Source: Firmicutes bacterium UBA3553 (lineage in GTDB: Bacteria; Bacillota; Clostridia; Tissierellales; Sedimentibacteraceae). Taken from it: 64,000 nucleotides of DNA. The translations under genes were made by a program, and so were the position numbers. Shown one piece after another: positions 52,522 to 60,581 of this stretch. How positions within the stretch are numbered: the stretch's first letter is position 1; the number at the start of each line of letters is the position of its first letter. Location: positions 14,740 to 78,739 of the forward strand of contig DFOA01000053.1 in the NCBI GenBank assembly GCA_002381185.1, written 5' to 3'. The notes under the pieces were generated by a model. The model saw only the letters and a list, made by a program, of their open reading frames with translations, was not told the DNA's origin and searched no databases.

Positions 52522-54123
52522 CTATGTAATTGCCAGCCCTGAATTGAGAGTAAATACCGGAAAACTTAAGCGAAATTCCGTACCTTTTCCCGGTTGGCTT
52601 TCAACATCAATCTTTCCATCTTGAAGTTGAACAAGTTTTTTGACAATTACCAGACCTAAACCGGTTCCTTTTATTTCTAAATCTGTGTTACGCTGGTTCT
52701 TAACACTATAAAATCTATCCCATATATGTGGAAGTTCATCAGGAGAAATACCAATGCCATTATCTTTAATGGTGAGCTGAACTTCATCTTTATACGTTTC
52801 TATTATAACATTTATACTTCCGTTATCAGTAGCATTAATTGCATTTTTCAGCAAATTCCTGATAATTTGTTCCATACGGTCAACATCGCCCAGCACTACT
52901 GATTTATCTGCTGATTTCTTCATAAACAGAATAGTGTTGTTATTAATTTTAGCTATCCCTTCCATAGACATAACTACGCCCTGAGCTAAAGCTGCTAAAT
53001 CCAACGGAAGTTTTTCTACAGCGATGTCACCGCTTTCCAAACGGCTTAATGACAATATATCATCTACCAGTCTTGTAATATGATATGTCTGCGTGCAGAT
53101 CATATCTAAATACTTATTCTGCAATGCTTTATCTTCAGCCATACCGTCACGAATAGCTTCGGCAAATCCTTGAACAGCTGTAAGCGGAGTACGCAATTCA
53201 TGAGATATTTCTGCAAATAACCTTGTTCTTTCTCCTTCTATTTTACTGCTTTTTGACTGAATGTTTTCTAAAGTTACAGTCAATTTTTTAATTTGCTCTG
53301 ATATAACATTTATTTCATCTAATGAATACTTTTCATTATTTAATATATAATTGCCGCCGTTGTATTCTGCTATACTGGTAGCTAACCGTGTAATAGGTTT
53401 TGAAATGCACATTGCTAAATAAACAGAGACAACTATAACAACCATTAAAATAATTATTCCGCCGACAGACAGAAATAATCTCATTTTATTTAAAATAAGA
53501 TCTGTGTTAGTAGAACGTGACTCTAGCAATATACCTTTTTCAACTGTTTGTTCAGCATCACCCATTGGTATAACTGCCGTAAAAGTAAGCTGACCGGTTT
53601 CACTATCAATTTTATGCGCAGCTGTGGTTTTACCACTTGTAAGCACTTCTATAAACTTAGCATCTACTTTACTCCCGGGCACTATTTCCTGCTCTGCTGA
53701 TGTACTTAATATTGTACCACCTTGATTAAATATGGTAATACGTGCATCAAAGCTGTCTGCTAAAAATTTTAATAATTCTTGTTCAGTTCCAGATTGGCTT
53801 CCTATGGCAGTTTCCAATCCGGTAGTTTCCCTGGATAAAGCATAATTGACTCTTTTAGATTTACGCAATAAATCCTGCTCAATCTGGCCATATACTGACT
53901 GCTTTACCATAAAATTAGAAAAATTGATTAATAAAACAAGTGCTGTGCTAAAAACTATTACATTTGTAAAAAGTAACCTTGTATATATATTCTTATTTAA
54001 TTGTTCTAGTAATTTGTGCTTAATTTTATTCAAAAAAACTTTAGTTTCATTCAAAAAAAACTTAGTTTTACACAAAAAAACCTTAATTTTATGGATAAAT
54101 ATGCCATGCGTAAATTTATTCAA
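52522..54123 (-). CDS. Membrane sensor histidine kinase with repeat-bearing N-terminus
   Basis: 533 residues from a TTG at 54123 (AAAGGAGGAG upstream, spacing 9, overlapping the end region of the regulator gene). The N-terminal 45 residues are a basic, repetitive segment before the first helix (about 48-70). Then an extracellular PAS/Cache-like domain (about 75-210), second helix (about 212-235), HAMP, HisKA (LFAEISHELRTPLTAVQG), HATPase (NLLKNAINATDNG; GIGISPDELPHIWDRFY; GTGLGLVIVKKL). WalK/BaeS type. It forms an operon with the response regulator 7 nt upstream. Confidence 0.92.
   Translation of the reverse strand: MNKFTHGIFIHKIKVFLCKTKFFLNETKVFLNKIKHKLLEQLNKNIYTRLLFTNVIVFSTALVLLINFSNFMVKQSVYGQIEQDLLRKSKRVNYALSRETTGLETAIGSQSGTEQELLKFLADSFDARITIFNQGGTILSTSAEQEIVPGSKVDAKFIEVLTSGKTTAAHKIDSETGQLTFTAVIPMGDAEQTVEKGILLESRSTNTDLILNKMRLFLSVGGIIILMVVIVVSVYLAMCISKPITRLATSIAEYNGGNYILNNEKYSLDEINVISEQIKKLTVTLENIQSKSSKIEGERTRLFAEISHELRTPLTAVQGFAEAIRDGMAEDKALQNKYLDMICTQTYHITRLVDDILSLSRLESGDIAVEKLPLDLAALAQGVVMSMEGIAKINNNTILFMKKSADKSVVLGDVDRMEQIIRNLLKNAINATDNGSINVIIETYKDEVQLTIKDNGIGISPDELPHIWDRFYSVKNQRNTDLEIKGTGLGLVIVKKLVQLQDGKIDVESQPGKGTEFRLSFPVFTLNSGLAIT
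54026..54090 (-). repeat. 21-bp tandem repeat with A/T homopolymers inside the kinase gene
   Basis: Three copies of a 21-bp unit encode KVFLCKT-KFFLNET-KVFLNKI. Each contains a run of A on the plus strand at 54032-54038 (7), 54053-54060 (8) and 54074-54080 (7), exactly 21 bp apart. Slippage in the runs would shift the frame of the whole kinase; gain or loss of a full unit would keep it. Confidence 0.85.
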
Positions 54124-54129
54124 ATTGTA

Positions 54130-54828
54130 TCACTCCTCCTTTGACGGAGGTGTAAACTGGTATCCAACACCCCAAACTGTCGTTATATATTCATATGGCA
54201 GCCCTTTTAATTTTTCCCTTAACCTTCGAATATGAACATCTACCGTACGCTGATCGCCAAAATAGTCATAGCCCCAAACTGCTGTCAAAAGGTCATCTCT
54301 TGTATAAACACGGCGGGGGTTCTGAGCCAGATGATAGAGTAAATCAAACTCTCTGGGAGTCAATTCTATTACCGAATCACCTATATTTACTCTTCTGATA
54401 TCAGCCTGTATTTCTAATTCGCAGTATTTTAACTTACTATATTTAACAGCATCGATAGGTTGTGTACGCCGCTGAACTGCTTTAATTCTTGCAACAAGTT
54501 CCCTTGGGCTGAAAGGCTTAGAGACATAATCATCCGCACCCATCTCCAGACCTAAAACACGGTCCGCTTCTTCCCCTTTAGCTGTAAGCATAATTATGGG
54601 AATCATTCTAATAGACCTTAATTTTCGGCAAAGGGTAAGCCCATCTATACCCGGAAGCATAATATCTAGAATTACAACATCAGGATTTTCCCTGTCAAAG
54701 GCTGATAATACTAAATTGCCATCATTTATACCTATAACATTAAATCCTTCTCTTTCTCCGTATAACTTAACTAATTCCAATACATTTGGATCATCATCCA
54801 CAACTAAAACTTTACCCAAATAAGGCAT
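54130..54828 (-). CDS. OmpR/PhoB-type response regulator
   Basis: 232 residues: receiver with DDD at 11-13, phospho-acceptor D55 in VVILDIMLPG, K in YVSKPFSP; winged helix (about 130-230) ending GVGYQFTPPS. It precedes the repeat-bearing kinase by 6 nt. Upstream, 54829-55052 holds no recognised gene. The nearest targets may be the SLH protein or the poly-gamma-glutamate genes. Confidence 0.95.
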   Translation of the reverse strand: MPYLGKVLVVDDDPNVLELVKLYGEREGFNVIGINDGNLVLSAFDRENPDVVILDIMLPGIDGLTLCRKLRSIRMIPIIMLTAKGEEADRVLGLEMGADDYVSKPFSPRELVARIKAVQRRTQPIDAVKYSKLKYCELEIQADIRRVNIGDSVIELTPREFDLLYHLAQNPRRVYTRDDLLTAVWGYDYFGDQRTVDVHIRRLREKLKGLPYEYITTVWGVGYQFTPPSKEE

Positions 54829-55012
54829 GTTTTTCCCTCCTTATCTGTATCATTATTATGCATATTAATGCATTTCATTTTTTAAATTTCCAGTATTTGC
54901 ACAAATAGATTGCATTTTTATTTATAAATACTATATTTTAATATTTTAAATTATATATGACCAAAATTATATTGTCAACCTTTATCGCCTTTTTGTTCCT
55001 TTCTAAAATACG

Positions 55013-55054
55013 TAAAAAGCCCGGCAACAAGAAGTTATTTCTTTATGCCGGGCT
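55013..55054 (-). terminator. Terminator of the small-peptide unit
   Basis: Minus strand: AGCCCGGC (55054-55047) pairs with GCCGGGCT (55025-55018) and is followed by TTTTTACG. Its stem overlaps the TAG stop of the 18-residue frame. Confidence 0.85.
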
Positions 55055-55109
55055 AATACAGCCACCAAACTCGCGTTGTAATAATCTTAACAATCTTTCT
55101 TTTTAACAT
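55053..55109 (-). CDS. Candidate 18-residue cationic peptide gene
   Basis: ATG at 55109 is preceded by AAGGGGGG at 8-nt spacing, an excellent ribosome site. The peptide is MLKRKIVKIITTRVWWLY: net positive, amphipathic, with two tryptophans near the end. Its TAG stop is part of a strong terminator stem. A promoter TTGGCA-18-TACAAT (55281-55252) lies upstream, giving an RNA of about 230 nt with a 140-nt leader. It could be a small toxin, membrane peptide or signal. An alternative is a regulatory RNA with an incidental frame. Confidence 0.5.
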   Translation of the reverse strand: MLKRKIVKIITTRVWWLY

Positions 55110-55251
55110 GAACTTGTCCCCCCTTGACATTTGTTTTGAAAGCTTATGTTCTCATTTACTACTTTTTTGTTTTGCTGTAATTTGATACTTTTTTCTTTAC
55201 ATCACTCATAATCCACAAATTTCATTTAATTCTTTCTTACAAAATAATTAT

Positions 55252-55281
55252 ATTGTAGAAATATTAACTATCTTTTGCCAA
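55252..55281 (-). promoter_or_regulatory. Putative promoter of the small-peptide RNA
   Basis: Minus strand: TTGGCA (55281-55276), 18-bp spacer, TACAAT (55257-55252). No other gene is found between it and the terminator at 55013-55054 except the 18-residue frame. Confidence 0.45.
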
Positions 55282-55548
55282 AATATAAAAAGTTGTTTCG
55301 AAAATATTAATAAATGTTACGGATAACTTTAAATCTATCTTTTCTAACTCTGCCTCTATGGCTCGATATTTGAAAATTACAGCATAAATTATTTAAAACA
55401 TAATTTATGATAGTCCCTGACAAGAAACATGCAAAATTCAACAAATACTGGCTTTACGTCTCTTTTTGTACTATAATAGTTCAAAGAAAACAATTATATG
55501 GAGGTACTAAAAAGTGTTTTTGTAAAATATAATAAGGAGGATTTAATA

Positions 55549-55845
55549 TGAAGCAATTTAAAAAACTAAATATCATATGGTTAGTCATATTGGCTCTGTT
55601 GACTATTATGGTCCCAGCCTATGGATATAATAATGAGGGCAATAAAAAGGGAAGATTTAAATATCGGAGATGTTCTATTCTTCCAAGGATCTGAGGTACT
55701 GCTACCAGTATTATATATAGGAAATGGGCAGTTTATCATCGTAACAAAATTTGAAGGTGCGGCAATTCGTGATCTTAATATTTCAGACAGTTATTGGACT
55801 CCACGCTATGTTGGGGCAAGGCGATATGAAAAAATCAATGATTAG
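55549..55845 (+). pseudogene. NlpC/P60-like wall hydrolase relic
   Basis: AAGGAGG precedes an ATG at 55549 that opens a signal peptide (IIWLVILALLTIMVPAYG). A frame change near 55620 leads into LNIGDVLFFQGSEVLL, then LYIGNGQFIIVTK and YVGARRYEKIN, the C-terminal half of an NlpC/P60 domain. The part with the catalytic Cys is missing and the usual His (GHVGIYIG) is absent. In Bacillus a PgdS-type NlpC/P60 enzyme lies beside the poly-gamma-glutamate genes, which fits this position. Confidence 0.7.
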
Positions 55846-55867
55846 TCGGATTAAGGCGGACAGTAGG

Positions 55868-55890
55868 GCCCTCAAGTGAGGGTCTTTTTC
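55868..55890 (+). terminator. Terminator of the NlpC/P60 relic
   Basis: GCCCTC-AAGT-GAGGGT followed by CTTTTTC, directly after the relic's stop. Confidence 0.8.
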
Positions 55891-55940
55891 GAGTCTCAGA
55901 TACCTGTGGATGTATTAAATAGTACCAGGAGGAGGAACAA

Positions 55941-56684
55941 ATGAACACAAGAAAGCATATTAAAACAATTACAGCAATTGCTTTATTCCTTTTATTGATA
56001 GGTTATTCAGCTTATGTAAAATACGGAGGCGTAAAATTGAAGGATGAAAATGAAAGGCTAAAAAAACAATTAAATATTGCAAACGAAAAAATAAAAGAAC
56101 AAAAAAATGAACTTGATGATTTAAGATCTTTATTGGATTCTCAAAAAGATATTGATTTTGAAATTGAAGTTAAGGAAACAGGCTCTGATGTTACAGTTTT
56201 GGCAATTCATGGAGGTAAAATTGAAAAAGGCACTACCGAATTAGCTTATGCCTTAGCTTCCCATAATAATTACAACTATTATTCATTTCTGGGTTTAAAA
56301 AGCACAGATAATTTTTCACTGCATGTTTCTTCAGATAAATTCGCTGAAACATATGCGCTTGAAATGGTTTCCAGATCTAAAGTGGCATTATCAATCCACG
56401 GGTGTTACGGTACAGAAGAATTCACATATATCGGAGGCCGGGACACAGAATTGGCAGACAGAATAAAAGAATCACTGATTAAGTATGGTTTTACTGTAAA
56501 AAAAGATACTCCGAAGGATCTGGCAGGTATATCGCCAGATAACATAGTGAATAGAAATATAGACGAACGTGGAGTACAGCTGGAAATATCTGAGGGCTTA
56601 AGGACAAAGTTTTTGTCGACTGATAAGGATATCTTGCAAAACTATGTTCTCGCCATAAGTGAGGCCGTCAACAGCATCCAATAA
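55941..56684 (+). CDS. Poly-gamma-glutamate hydrolase (PghP family), apparently active
   Basis: 247 residues: membrane anchor (about 8-27), coiled coil (about 33-65), then the PghP domain. Its key positions are VLAIHGGKIEKGTTEL (metal-binding His and Glu), ALSIHGCYGTEEFTYIGG (second His) and RGVQLEISEGLR (late Glu). The enzyme cuts gamma-linked polyglutamate. With a membrane anchor it would act outside the cell. It has an AGGAGGAGG ribosome site and stands alone on the plus strand, opposite the pgs operon. Confidence 0.85.
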   Translation: MNTRKHIKTITAIALFLLLIGYSAYVKYGGVKLKDENERLKKQLNIANEKIKEQKNELDDLRSLLDSQKDIDFEIEVKETGSDVTVLAIHGGKIEKGTTELAYALASHNNYNYYSFLGLKSTDNFSLHVSSDKFAETYALEMVSRSKVALSIHGCYGTEEFTYIGGRDTELADRIKESLIKYGFTVKKDTPKDLAGISPDNIVNRNIDERGVQLEISEGLRTKFLSTDKDILQNYVLAISEAVNSIQ

Positions 56685-56727
56685 TAAAATCTCCTGGAAT
56701 TGTACACATGTGCAACATCTGTACATA

Positions 56728-56764
56728 AAAGCTGACAAGCTGCCTTTGGCAGCTTGTCAGCTTT
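56728..56764. terminator. Bidirectional terminator between convergent PghP genes
   Basis: AAAGCTGACAAGCTG (56728-56742) pairs with CAGCTTGTCAGCTTT (56750-56764), T-rich on the plus strand (TATTTAC) and A/T-rich on the other side. Confidence 0.8.
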
Positions 56765-56788
56765 ATTTACAGATAAGATTTTTCAAAA

Positions 56789-57649
56789 TTAATCTTCTGT
56801 CAATACAACGTCTTCAAAATCTTTAATTAATTCATCAGGAGTTTTTGGATCTTTCTCTAATGCCTTCTCCACTTTCTTTTCCAAATCAGGTTTTGGAGAG
56901 TTAAACATATGCAAAAACCCTTGAGATTTATCATTATCAATCTTGTCCATAAGTTTAACTATTGTTGGCCAGCTTTCGCTTAGCGCTTGATTGATGGTGC
57001 CTGAATAATCATCTAAGGTACCGGTATCAGTTGCGAGCTTTTCTCTTAACCCTTTAGAAATGGCGATCTGAACGCCGCCAAGCTGATAATTGTCATTAAA
57101 CAATTTATTCTTATTCACTATATTGCTGCTCATTACCCCGGCAATGCGATCAGGAATGCTTAAAGTTTTTACATTATATCCTTTGGCAGCAAGATGTAAT
57201 CTGATTAATTCTGCCAGCATCCTATTCTGACCGCCAATATAAGTAACTTCGTCATCACCCGTAGAACCGATAACAGAAACGGTGTAATCGGACTCATTAA
57301 CTAAACTAACAGCTGTTGGTTCGTCAAAATTGACAGCCTTTATAAAAAGGCTCCCGTTGCCCGTCGATTTAAGTCCTTCAAATGAATAAGTGTTGTATTC
57401 ACCATATGCTCTCAATGCTTCAACTAATTCTGAGGTACCCTTTTCAATACCGCCACCATGTATACCTAAAATTGTTGTATCGCTTCCGATATCATTAGTT
57501 TTAATGGTATAGCCTGAAGGATCTTCAGCTGCGGCCAGTTCGGCAAAACTGCTGTAACCTAGGCCTGGCACTAAGGCGTATATGCTTACACCAATACTAA
57601 ATGTAAACACTAAAACAAAAGCTAAAATTTTTTCGAGTTTCTTATTCAT
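56789..57649 (-). CDS. PghP-family homologue with missing predicted catalytic residues
   Basis: 286 residues with a signal peptide (ILAFVLVFTFSIGVSIYALVPG). The PghP domain keeps ILGIHGGGIEKGTSEL but the second motif reads VSVIGSTGDDEVTYIGG, with Ile where the paralogue at 55941-56684 has His, and the last motif reads GGVQIAISKGLR, with Ala for Glu. A 60-residue tail follows. It is the last gene of the pgsB-pgsC operon, where pgsA is normally found. A non-catalytic binding role in polymer export or anchoring is inferred. Confidence 0.8.
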   Translation of the reverse strand: MNKKLEKILAFVLVFTFSIGVSIYALVPGLGYSSFAELAAAEDPSGYTIKTNDIGSDTTILGIHGGGIEKGTSELVEALRAYGEYNTYSFEGLKSTGNGSLFIKAVNFDEPTAVSLVNESDYTVSVIGSTGDDEVTYIGGQNRMLAELIRLHLAAKGYNVKTLSIPDRIAGVMSSNIVNKNKLFNDNYQLGGVQIAISKGLREKLATDTGTLDDYSGTINQALSESWPTIVKLMDKIDNDKSQGFLHMFNSPKPDLEKKVEKALEKDPKTPDELIKDFEDVVLTED

Positions 57650-57670
57650 ACTACTTACTCCTTTCGTTAT

Positions 57671-57895
57671 TTAAATTATTACTGATAACAGATAATTCGC
57701 AGCAAATATCGATATAGCTAATACCAGCAGCACAAGCGCTTGATAGTTAGTGTTTCTCTTGCTTACCTTGACAAGATACAGGCATTTTTCTTTTAATGTT
57801 AATTCATTGAAAACCGCAAGAGCATGCTGATTACTGTTTATTTCGCTAAGATTTTGGCTATGTCCCTTTTTTGTTAGCTTGTACGAAGTATTCAT
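57671..57895 (-). CDS. Small single-helix membrane protein in the pgs operon
   Basis: 74 residues: a polar N-terminus and one C-terminal membrane helix (ALVLLVLAISIFAANYLLSVII). It lies 22 nt after pgsC and 21 nt before the PghP homologue. Bacillus has a tiny PgsE/CapE protein in this position and length class, so this may be its counterpart; sequence similarity is not evident. Confidence 0.6.
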   Translation of the reverse strand: MNTSYKLTKKGHSQNLSEINSNQHALAVFNELTLKEKCLYLVKVSKRNTNYQALVLLVLAISIFAANYLLSVII

Positions 57896-57917
57896 TTTAT
57901 AATTTTCACCTCCTTTC

Positions 57918-58373
57918 CTATACTATCTTGATATTTAAAAGTATTGTGCACCCATAGGTTACCGCAATCAGCAATCCAGTGCTTAAAAATGTTGCTGCTA
58001 AGCCTTGGCGCTGAACTGTGTTTGCTAATAACCCCGGCACAACAATACCAACCGCGCCCAACCCAGCGATATAACTATAATCAATTGGTACTACTGCACG
58101 TATAATAAACTGTAACGATATTGCCACTATTATCATGGCTATAAATTTTCTTTTACCGTATAGAATTGTGACTTTACTTACTCCAAAAAAAACTATTAAA
58201 TAAGTTAAAATGCTAATAATCAAGGTCATTAATATGGCCTGGGGCGTTTTCATAAGTAGAGTTAAATATCCTGGTACGACCAGACCAGCAGGTAAAATTC
58301 CTGTAATTTCTGTAAATAACAAGCTGAAAATTACGCTCAAAACTATTACTGTACTAATATCCGTAAGCTGCAT
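57918..58373 (-). CDS. pgsC: Poly-gamma-glutamate synthesis membrane protein PgsC/CapC
   Basis: 151 residues with about five membrane helices and the family patterns FTEITGILPAGLVVPGYL and YSYIAGLGAVGIVVPGLLANT. PgsC partners PgsB in forming and exporting the polymer. Length is normal (149 in Bacillus). It follows pgsB by 54 nt. Confidence 0.93.
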   Translation of the reverse strand: MQLTDISTVIVLSVIFSLLFTEITGILPAGLVVPGYLTLLMKTPQAILMTLIISILTYLIVFFGVSKVTILYGKRKFIAMIIVAISLQFIIRAVVPIDYSYIAGLGAVGIVVPGLLANTVQRQGLAATFLSTGLLIAVTYGCTILLNIKIV

Positions 58374-58427
58374 ACTGTTTGACTCCTTTAATATTTAATA
58401 AAATCCTTTATTTTAAATTCCAGGTTA

Positions 58428-59609
58428 TTACAGCACTGTTTCTAATTTAAAACTTTCATGAACTATCAGTTCAACCAATTCGTCTCCACCGCCGTGAATG
58501 TTTCCAACTCCATAAATCATTCTGTTTATAAAATAATCCTTAATTAATTCATAAACCTCGTGTGGAGATAAACCTTCTGCGTTTATATATTTCTGCAGAG
58601 ATATTTTTTTACCATTAACTACTTCAGTAATTGGTTTGACCGACTGCCCCATTGCAACGAGAATAGCAATATCCATATTCGGCAGGACTTCTTCTGCAAT
58701 CTGCTGTGTTCTGTCAACTCTGTCAGGCCTGCAATTTACAATCACCATGGGATTTTTTGTTGGATATCCGATATCGGTTATATGCTCCCAAATCATTCGT
58801 GTTGAATTTGGATCATTGGCGGCAAAGCCATTGACAAAATATGATGCATTTTTGTCATCTAACGGATATATCATCAATGCTCCCGGGTCCGGGTTAGCAT
58901 TTAACATCCCCCTTAAGGCGGTATCTTTGTCAATGTTTAATGCTTTAGCTGCAGCCAGCGCAATGGCCACATTTTCAGGAAAAATTAAATATTTGAATTT
59001 TTCCAGATAACCATCCGGGATTTCTTTTTCATCTGCAATAATTATCTGGCTGTTTCTTCTCCTTGCCTCCTGAGCGTAATAATTATTATATTTACTATCA
59101 GCAACAACAAGGGTTCCATTGTGGGGAATAGTGGCCGTAAAGGACTCTGCTATAAAGTCCAAAGTCGGACCACACAAATCCATATGGTCTTCACGAACAT
59201 TCACAATAACACCTATATTTGCTTTAACTAACTTCTCTTGAAACGTAATCTGGTAATCGGGATTTACCGCCATACACTCTGTCACAAACGCAGAAGCACC
59301 AAGCTTGTCTGCTTTTTTAACGACAGCTTTTTGTTCTATAATATTTGGGCCCAGAGGACCTCTTATGATTGGTTCCTCTTCTTCCTTATTCCAATAAATA
59401 ATTCTCGCACTGGTTCCCGTTGTTTTACCAACGACCTTAATCCCCGCTTCCTTTAAGATACCAGTGATTAACCTTGTTGCAGTTGATTTACCCCTTGTCC
59501 CGTTTATATTAATTCTAATATCCAGAAGATTTAATCTTTTATTATGTTTTATTTGTTCATAAACACCCAAAATAAAAACAAAAATAATAAGAGCTATAGC
59601 AAATTCCAA
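58428..59609 (-). CDS. pgsB: Poly-gamma-glutamate synthase PgsB/CapB
   Basis: 393 residues. A membrane helix (about 3-20) precedes an amide-ligase domain of the Mur-ligase type: P-loop NGTRGKSTATRLI, then TECMAVNPDYQ, VNVREDHMDLCGPT and NCRPDRVDRTQQIAEEV. It joins glutamate units through the gamma carboxyl using ATP. It is the first gene of a four-gene operon: pgsB, pgsC, a small membrane protein and a PghP-like protein; there is no pgsA/capA in the window. Confidence 0.95.
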   Translation of the reverse strand: MEFAIALIIFVFILGVYEQIKHNKRLNLLDIRININGTRGKSTATRLITGILKEAGIKVVGKTTGTSARIIYWNKEEEEPIIRGPLGPNIIEQKAVVKKADKLGASAFVTECMAVNPDYQITFQEKLVKANIGVIVNVREDHMDLCGPTLDFIAESFTATIPHNGTLVVADSKYNNYYAQEARRRNSQIIIADEKEIPDGYLEKFKYLIFPENVAIALAAAKALNIDKDTALRGMLNANPDPGALMIYPLDDKNASYFVNGFAANDPNSTRMIWEHITDIGYPTKNPMVIVNCRPDRVDRTQQIAEEVLPNMDIAILVAMGQSVKPITEVVNGKKISLQKYINAEGLSPHEVYELIKDYFINRMIYGVGNIHGGGDELVELIVHESFKLETVL

Positions 59610-59737
59610 AATTTATCCTCTCCTTTCTTATGTAATACCTCCTCAAAATTTCTGCCCGTTTCCTCATTACCAGTCAAATTATATCTAAAAGATATTACAG
59701 AACATTTTTAAAATCTTTAACATTCTTTGCCAAATTA

Positions 59738-59751
59738 TTAACAATTGTTAA
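59738..59751. promoter_or_regulatory. TTAACAATTGTTAA palindrome upstream of pgsB
   Basis: A 14-bp perfect palindrome about 130 nt upstream of the pgsB start, in the gene-free stretch 59610-59922. It may be an operator; the regulator is unknown. Confidence 0.4.
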
Positions 59752-59782
59752 AAGGGCAAAATAAGGCATGTTTTTGAAATAA

Positions 59783-59833
59783 AAAAGATGCGAAGACTAT
59801 CGATTATAAGTTAATCGAAGATTTCGCATCTTT
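59783..59833 (-). terminator. Terminator of the 59923-60438 gene
   Basis: AAAGATGCGAA (59784-59794) pairs with TTCGCATCTTT (59823-59833); on the minus strand TTTATTTC follows. Confidence 0.8.
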
Positions 59834-59922
59834 AAGTTTCTAATTTACTTATTTATATAAAACAAAAGCACTGAGATTTTATATCCTCAATAATCCAGTC
59901 TTTCACTTCTTTCAGATTAAAA

Positions 59923-60438
59923 TCACTCATTGCCGCAAAGACTGACCTGCATAATTCTTCCTTCCTCAGTCTCTGACTTATTCACAAAGTCCATATTGTA
60001 ACGCACAGCACCGTGGTCCCTAAATATCGTGACTCTTGTGATACGGATTGCTAAAATAACACAATTTTCATCCTGTTCATTGTTTGCCTGGTCATACCAA
60101 TCGATAAATACCTTTCGAAGTTTAGCCCTTAGTTCAGCGTTTTTCGGGTCTAAAACCCATCCAAGGTTTTCGCCAATTCCATTTCCGGAAATCCCCTCGA
60201 AGCAAACCGCAAATGCAACCTCTTTGTTTTGGGCTATCTGCTGCATTTTATTTGATTTTGCCCAAGTAGTAACATAAAACACGCCGTCTTCATAATAAGC
60301 GTCCACATCACGGACATAAGGACATGGGGCTCCGTCAGCACTAGCTTCCATTGCGATGGTTGAGAGAGCGATGACATTATCCTTTCCGTTGCCACAGCTT
60401 TCTTCGATTAATTTTAATCCTTCTTCGTATCTGCTCAT
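59923..60438 (-). CDS. Pyridoxamine-5'-phosphate-oxidase-like split-barrel flavoprotein
   Basis: 171 residues with the FMN split-barrel pattern: SADGAPCPYVRDVDAYYEDG, FYVTTWAKSNKMQQIAQN and NKEVAFAVCF. Members reduce or bind FMN, F420 or haem; many have unknown roles. It stands alone between a terminator and the next gene. A short frame of 25 codons overlaps its stop but lacks support. Confidence 0.8.
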   Translation of the reverse strand: MSRYEEGLKLIEESCGNGKDNVIALSTIAMEASADGAPCPYVRDVDAYYEDGVFYVTTWAKSNKMQQIAQNKEVAFAVCFEGISGNGIGENLGWVLDPKNAELRAKLRKVFIDWYDQANNEQDENCVILAIRITRVTIFRDHGAVRYNMDFVNKSETEEGRIMQVSLCGNE

Positions 60439-60581
60439 TTTTAACTCCTACTAATTTTTCCCTTATTATAGCATAATTGGACAACAATGCACCATATATG
60501 AAAATATAATTTTATCTAATTCTACTGTTATCACGTAAAATCAGAATAATATGCTACCACTCATATTTCACCATAGCCAAT

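Noticed and set aside
59848..59925. A 25-codon frame (MSDFNLKEVKDWIIEDIK...) overlapping the stop of the split-barrel gene
   Set aside because: Too short, no homologue recognised; the overlap could be chance.
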